Shown here: positions 23,777 through 27,492 of the stretch, piece after piece
How positions within the stretch are numbered: the first letter of the stretch is position 1
How the letters are laid out: each line of letters begins with the position of its first letter
Source: Clostridiales bacterium
GTDB taxonomy: Bacteria > Bacillota_A > Clostridia > Oscillospirales > Oscillospiraceae
Direction of reading: 5' to 3'
NCBI GenBank assembly: GCA_014799485.1
Contig: JAAVHY010000057.1
Span: 1 to 27,492, forward strand
Length of the DNA: 27,492 nucleotides
Program-made: the position numbers and the translations under genes
Notes under the pieces: model-generated
Seen by the model: only the letters and a program-made list of their open reading frames with translations
Databases searched by the model: none
What the model was told of the DNA's origin: nothing

Positions 23777-24385
23777 ATGGGCACCAGCAGTTATTCCATG
23801 GCTGACATCGCCAGCTTGACCCAGGCGGTCAGCACGCCCAGCGCTTCAAAGAGCACCAGCCGCAAGGGCAATACCGAGCTGGAGATGCAGGACTTCCTCC
23901 AGCTGATGATCGTGCAGCTGCAGAACCAGACCATCGACGACACCATGGACACCAGCGAGATGATGAACCAGATGGTGCAGATGCAGATGATCACCGCCAT
24001 CACCAACATGAACGAGACCAGCATCATGACCTACGCCAGCTCCCTGGTGGGCAAGGTGGTCACCATCGGCATCGTGAACGGCAACAGCCTGGAGGAGCGT
24101 GAGGTCGAGGTCATCGGCACCGGCGTTTCCAACGGCCAGCAGGTCATCTTCGGCAAGGACGGCAAGGGCAACGTGGAGACTTACGCGCTGAACCAGATCA
24201 TGGCCGTGGGCAGGCTGCCTGACATCCAGGAGGCTCAGGGCATCGTGGACAAGACCGAAGGCGGGGACGGCGAGGAGACCGGCGAGGTGGAAGGCACGGA
24301 AGGCGCCGTTACCGAGCAGCCCGAGACCACGGACAAGACCCCCGAGTACGACGGCACCCAGGGCGCGCCGGCGGACGATACGTAA
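23777..24385 (+). CDS. flgD: Flagellar hook assembly scaffold protein FlgD
   Basis: Temporary cap for hook polymerisation. The 202-residue protein has the FlgD N-terminal signature LEMQDFLQLMIVQLQNQ (about residues 34-50, a form of the family FLxLLvtQLqnQdP motif). The scaffold repeat follows (MVQMQMITAITNMNE), and then a short beta region starting SSLVGKVVTIGIVNG. The last 45 or so residues are a Glu/Thr/Gly-rich acidic tail (EGGDGEETGEVEGTEG), longer than in most relatives and low in complexity. ATG 23777 follows AAAGGAG (23759-23765). It precedes the flagellar operon protein and flgE, as in other Clostridia. Confidence 0.93.
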   Translation: MGTSSYSMADIASLTQAVSTPSASKSTSRKGNTELEMQDFLQLMIVQLQNQTIDDTMDTSEMMNQMVQMQMITAITNMNETSIMTYASSLVGKVVTIGIVNGNSLEEREVEVIGTGVSNGQQVIFGKDGKGNVETYALNQIMAVGRLPDIQEAQGIVDKTEGGDGEETGEVEGTEGAVTEQPETTDKTPEYDGTQGAPADDT

Positions 24386-24406
24386 TTAAGAACGAGGTGA
24401 CATGAG

Positions 24407-24787
24407 ATGATCCAGCGGGTATCAGGACTGGAGCGCAGGGACGCGCAGCGGGCCCCGATACAGCGGCAGGGGCAGACGGGCGGCTTCGGCGCCATGCTCC
24501 AGCAGGAGCTGGTCAGAGCGGAGCAGCCCCCCCAGGGCGTGGAATTCTCCAAGCACGCCATCTCCCGGGCACAAGAGCGGGGCATTGAGGTGACGCCGGA
24601 CCTGATGGACCAGCTGGCGGGCAGCGTCGTCCGGGCCCAGGCCAAGGGCGCCACCAACATCCTGGCCATGGACGCCGAGAAAGCTTTTATCATCAATGTG
24701 CCCAATGCGAAGGTCATTACCGCGATTACCCAGGAGGAAATGAGACAAAATATCTTTACTAATATTGACGGCGCCGTGTTCCTGTAA
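24407..24787 (+). CDS. Flagellar operon protein of the TIGR02530 type
   Basis: A 126-residue protein matching the conserved but poorly studied flagellar operon protein that sits between flgD and flgE in many Clostridia and Bacilli. The family landmark is VEFSKHAISRAQERGIEVTPDLMDQL (about 46-71), followed by AMDAEKAFIINVPNAKVITAI and a C-terminal NIFTNIDGAVFL. No signal peptide or membrane helix is seen. Start ATG 24407 has ACGAGGTGA (24391-24399) upstream. The family has no firmly established role that I can cite; its position suggests a part in hook assembly or FlgD/FlgE export. Confidence 0.88.
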   Translation: MIQRVSGLERRDAQRAPIQRQGQTGGFGAMLQQELVRAEQPPQGVEFSKHAISRAQERGIEVTPDLMDQLAGSVVRAQAKGATNILAMDAEKAFIINVPNAKVITAITQEEMRQNIFTNIDGAVFL

Positions 24788-24832
24788 TAGAATAACTGGG
24801 TTAAAGGCAGGACCGATTTCGGATGCCTTCGT

Positions 24833-24853
24833 CCCCCGCCCGACTGGCGGGGG
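24833..24853 (+). other. GC-rich hairpin upstream of flgE
   Basis: CCCCCGCC (24833-24840) pairs perfectly with GGCGGGGG (24846-24853) around a five-base loop. It is not followed by a T-run. It lies in the 105-base gap before flgE, 30 bases ahead of its ribosome site (AAAGGAG). A barrier to 3' exonucleases protecting the flgE mRNA end, or partial attenuation, is plausible. Confidence 0.6.
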
Positions 24854-24892
24854 GCGGGCGGCGCCAAACCGAAAGGAGTAATTTAAAAAATT

Positions 24893-26242
24893 ATGACTGG
24901 TGCAATGTATGCGGCCATCGCTGGCCTGCGGACTCATATGCAGAACCTGAACGTCATCGGCAACAACGTTGCCAACGTGAACACCAATGGCTATAAGGCC
25001 AGCCGCGCCGTGTTCAAGACCTCCCTGTACACCACCCTCACCGGCGGCTCCAACGGCACCGCCGTCATGGGCGGCACCAACCCGTCCCAGATCGGCTACG
25101 GCTCCAACGTGGCCACCGTGGACGTGGATATGAGCACGGGCAACTACACCGTCACCGGCAAGTCCACCGACCTGATGCTGGACGGCGACGGCTTCTTCCT
25201 GGTGGGCGACAAGGACATCGCCGACAACTTCGACGGCTCCGCCGAGGACGTGGGCCGGCTCACCTCCCTCACCCTCACCCGCGTGGGCGACTTCGAGTTC
25301 AAGGCCGACGGCTACTTCGGCAAGAACGACGGCAACGTGGTCTACGGCTTCCTGTGCGTGGGCAAGTATACGAACGACGACATTTATATCACCGACGCTC
25401 AGGGCCAGCAGACCCGGAACCCCAACGTGCCCGCCACCGCGAAGGTGGGCGACCCCATCTTCAGCGACCAGCTGGTGCCCATCCGCCTGCCCCGGGTGGA
25501 GCCCACCGAGGGCTACGTCGTCACCACGCCCCCTGCGGATGGCGACACCGAGTCCACTTCCGTGACCTGGACCCTCATAAGCGCGGTGCAGGGCAACGGC
25601 GACGAATATACTTATACCTGGAGCAGAGTGGGCGAGAACGGCGTCGCGGTGACGCAGACGACCAACGGCACCAGCCCGGTGCCTCCCGGCGCGGACGCTG
25701 ACGGCGCCGTGGTCACCAAGACCAGCAGCGTGAAGATCGTCTACCCCGAGGACCAGGGAGCCGCCGGCATCGTGGAGAACGAGGAGCTCTCCCGGGGCCA
25801 GTTCGAGGGCATCTCCGTGGACCCCGTCACCGGCCTGATCACCGGCACCAGCCGCGACACCAAGGAAGTCGTCACCATCGGCTGCGTGGCGGTGGGCTTC
25901 GTGACCAACCCCAACGGCGTGACCAACCAGGGCGACAACTACTACAAGGCCGGCCCCGGTTCCGGCGAGCTGACCATCGGCATCCTGGGCGGCAACGCCG
26001 AGGCCATGGGCATCACCCACGTGAACAGCTCCAAGAACGCCAGCGGCGACCCGATGGCCGACGGCCTGCGCGTCCGCACCAGCGACACCCAGATGCTGTC
26101 CAACGGCCTGGAGATGTCCAAGACCGACCTGGCCCAGGAGATCGCCAACATGATCCTGACCCAGCGCGGCTACCAGGCCAACACCCGCATCATCACCGTG
26201 ACCGACTCCATGCTGGAGGAACTGGTCAACATGAAGCGCTGA
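24893..26242 (+). CDS. flgE: Flagellar hook protein FlgE
   Basis: Structural protein of the hook. The 449-residue protein has the rod/hook N-terminal helix block MYAAIAGLRTHMQNLNVIGNNVANVNTNGYKA, a beta-rich D1 region with STGNYTVTGKSTDLMLDGDGFFLV, and the C-terminal helix block NGLEMSKTDLAQEIANMILTQRGYQANTRIITVTDSMLEELVNMKR. A central segment (about 200-285) with YVVTTPPADGDTESTSV and GDEYTYTWSR looks like an inserted beta-sandwich, probably a surface-exposed hook domain. ATG 24893 follows GAAAGGAG (24871-24878). The absence of flgF or flgG here and the position after flgD support FlgE over FlgG. Confidence 0.94.
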   Translation: MTGAMYAAIAGLRTHMQNLNVIGNNVANVNTNGYKASRAVFKTSLYTTLTGGSNGTAVMGGTNPSQIGYGSNVATVDVDMSTGNYTVTGKSTDLMLDGDGFFLVGDKDIADNFDGSAEDVGRLTSLTLTRVGDFEFKADGYFGKNDGNVVYGFLCVGKYTNDDIYITDAQGQQTRNPNVPATAKVGDPIFSDQLVPIRLPRVEPTEGYVVTTPPADGDTESTSVTWTLISAVQGNGDEYTYTWSRVGENGVAVTQTTNGTSPVPPGADADGAVVTKTSSVKIVYPEDQGAAGIVENEELSRGQFEGISVDPVTGLITGTSRDTKEVVTIGCVAVGFVTNPNGVTNQGDNYYKAGPGSGELTIGILGGNAEAMGITHVNSSKNASGDPMADGLRVRTSDTQMLSNGLEMSKTDLAQEIANMILTQRGYQANTRIITVTDSMLEELVNMKR

Positions 26243-26265
26243 TCCTGAGCATTTCAACGCGGCAG

Positions 26266-26298
26266 GGCCCGGGGGAGGGGAAAACCTCCCTCCGGGCC
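26266..26298 (+). other. GC-rich hairpin downstream of flgE
   Basis: GGCCCGGGGGAGG (26266-26278) pairs with CCTCCCTCCGGGCC (26285-26298) with one bulged C and one wobble, around a GGAAAA loop. It starts 24 bases after the flgE stop. No T-run follows, so a complete stop is unlikely given that flbD and motA continue; partial termination or mRNA 3'-end protection is plausible. Confidence 0.65.
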
Positions 26299-26337
26299 GG
26301 CCCCCTGTGGCCCCCATTTAAAAAGGAGGTTTGCACG

Positions 26338-26553
26338 ATGATCGTTTTGACGAAGCGCAACCATGAGAAATTCCTTGTCAACCACCTGCAGATCGAATAT
26401 ATAGAGACCATCCCCGAATCCAAGATCGTCATGATGAACCACGACTTCTACCTCGTCCGTGAGAGCACGGAGGAGATCATTGATAAGATCGCGAAATACA
26501 ACGCCAAGGTGATGGATATCCAGCGGGAGATCGCCGTGGTGGATAAGCGGTAA
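26338..26553 (+). CDS. swrD: Flagellar protein FlbD/SwrD
   Basis: A 71-residue protein of the FlbD (YlzI/SwrD) family encoded between flgE and the stator or fliL genes in Firmicutes. Typical sequence: MIVLTKRNHEKFLVNHLQIEYIETIPESKI followed by MMNHDFYLVRESTEEIIDKI. In Bacillus subtilis SwrD raises flagellar power, probably through stator function, and here motA comes next, which fits. It is not the Caulobacter transcription factor that shares the name FlbD. ATG 26338 follows AAAAGGAGG (26321-26329 region). Small, hydrophilic and predicted cytoplasmic. Confidence 0.92.
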   Translation: MIVLTKRNHEKFLVNHLQIEYIETIPESKIVMMNHDFYLVRESTEEIIDKIAKYNAKVMDIQREIAVVDKR

Positions 26554-26617
26554 AGACAGAGACAAAGCGTCCGGGCCGGCTGCTCTGCGCCCCGGGTATT
26601 GGAGGTAGTGCTGCAGT

Positions 26618-27484
26618 ATGAATATTACCTATATCATTGGCCTCGTCATGGCCATCCTGGTGTTCCTGCTGGGCTGCGTCATGGGTATCACGATCGGCCC
26701 AAAGGCCACGGCGGCGGCGGAGGCCGCGGCATTGGCGGGAGATGAATTCCACGCCATCACGTTCAACCTCGGCAACCTGTGGAACTTCTTCGATGCGGCC
26801 AGTATCTTCATCGTCATCGGATGTACCCTGGCCATCGTAGTGGCCTGCTTCCCGGCCAGCACCCTGGCGTCCATTCCCAAGCACTTCGGGGTCATGCTCA
26901 ACGCCGGGAAATTCGACCCCATGAAGTACATCGACGAGCTGGTGGAACTGGCCCAGACCGCCCGTAAGAACGGCCTGCTGGCCCTGGAAGGCAAGGCCAA
27001 CGAGCAGGAGGACCCCTTCTTCAAGCAGGCCATCATGCTCATCGTGGACGCCAACGACCCGGACAAGGTGCGGGCCATTTTGGAGAACGACATCGAGTGT
27101 ATGTCCGCCCGGCATGAGGACGGGGCGGCGCTATATGACAAAGCTTCGTCAGTGGCCCCGGCCTTCGGCATGGTGGGCACGCTGGTGGGCCTGATCAACA
27201 TGCTGGCCGGCATGGACGTGGCCAGCGGCGGCGGCAACCTGGGCCAGGACATGGGCACCGCCCTGATCACTACGCTGTACGGCTGTATCCTGGCCCATAT
27301 GATCTTCGGCCCCATCGCCAACAACCTGCGTGCCCGGGACAGCGAGGAAGTGCTGTGCAAGCAGATCATCGTGGAGGGCATCATGTCCATCCAGTCCGGC
27401 GAGAACCCCAAGGCCCTGCGGGAGAAGCTGCTCACCTACATCCCCCAGGGAATGCGTGTGGACAGCAAGTCCGGCGGCGAATGA
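26618..27484 (+). CDS. motA: Flagellar motor stator protein MotA
   Basis: Membrane subunit of the MotA/MotB ion-driven stator. The 288-residue protein has helices near residues 4-26 and 60-80. A cytoplasmic domain with PKHFGVMLNAGKFDPMKYIDELVELAQTARKNGLLALE follows, and then a pair of helices carrying the conserved prolines (Pro181 in VAPAFGMVGTLVGLINML and Pro232 in MIFGPIANNL). The loop between the first two helices is about 30 residues (KATAAAEAAALAGDEFHAIT), longer than the short loop in Escherichia coli MotA. ATG 26618 follows TGGAGGTAG. motB is expected just beyond the right edge. Coupling ion cannot be told from MotA alone. Placement inside the flagellar operon argues for MotA rather than ExbB or TolQ. 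Confidence 0.94.
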   Translation: MNITYIIGLVMAILVFLLGCVMGITIGPKATAAAEAAALAGDEFHAITFNLGNLWNFFDAASIFIVIGCTLAIVVACFPASTLASIPKHFGVMLNAGKFDPMKYIDELVELAQTARKNGLLALEGKANEQEDPFFKQAIMLIVDANDPDKVRAILENDIECMSARHEDGAALYDKASSVAPAFGMVGTLVGLINMLAGMDVASGGGNLGQDMGTALITTLYGCILAHMIFGPIANNLRARDSEEVLCKQIIVEGIMSIQSGENPKALREKLLTYIPQGMRVDSKSGGE

Positions 27485-27492
27485 CCCCAGGC

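Noticed and set aside
24800..24830. SigD (sigma-28) promoter before flgE, from TAAA and CCGAT
   Set aside because: Spacing between TAAA (24802 region) and CCGAT is about 7 instead of 15 bases, and the -10 does not match GCCGATAA.

Overview
The window looks like chromosomal DNA from a motile, anaerobic, high-GC Clostridia member, probably an Oscillospiraceae-type gut bacterium of the Oscillibacter/Intestinimonas/Flavonifractor kind. This rests on an Rnf complex in clostridial gene order, the Firmicutes-type flagellar operon order, strong AGGAGG ribosome sites, and GC-rich third codon positions. The genus is an inference; no rRNA or tRNA gene is present to anchor it.

Layout. (1) Positions 1-2102 hold the end of an rnf operon (rnfE truncated by the window edge, rnfA, rnfB), a ferredoxin:NAD+ oxidoreductase ion pump. 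After a long hairpin come a membrane-anchored NusG-domain-II protein, a Gx-transporter-family membrane protein and a small two-helix membrane protein (2236-3323). (2) Positions 3337-5380 hold a stand-alone left-handed beta-helix acyltransferase resembling the GlmU acetyltransferase half, and glmM, both for amino-sugar supply. (3) Positions 5437-8250 are a distinctly AT-richer three-gene cassette (NAD-dependent sugar epimerase/dehydratase plus a transketolase split into two polypeptides), probably acquired by transfer. It ends in a region of strong hairpins. (4) Positions 8475-10070, the only minus-strand gene, encode a beta-CASP metallo-beta-lactamase-fold hydrolase. It is divergent from (5) 10285-15346, a tightly coupled phosphorelay: REC-HD-GYP-PAS-GGDEF protein, Hpt protein and membrane hybrid histidine kinase with two receiver domains, closed by a clear terminator. 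(6) Positions 15439-27484 carry a strong extended -10 promoter, a 227-nt hairpin-rich leader, and the flagellar operon flgB-flgC-fliE-fliF-fliG-fliH-fliI-fliJ-fliK-flgD-(flagellar operon protein)-flgE-flbD/swrD-motA, which runs off the right edge.

How it fits together. Rnf energises the membrane. The adjacent NusG-II/Gx pair may belong to flavin or quinone redox traffic. The phosphorelay controls a protein carrying both an intact c-di-GMP phosphodiesterase (HD-GYP) and an intact diguanylate cyclase (GGDEF), directly upstream of the operon that builds the basal body, export apparatus, hook and stator. A link between c-di-GMP turnover and motility is therefore likely but inferred from position. 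The best candidates for something undescribed are the structured leader of the flagellar operon, the AT-rich split-transketolase cassette, and the GC-rich hairpins bracketing the hook gene. I found no CRISPR array, insertion sequence, tRNA, rRNA or replication origin.
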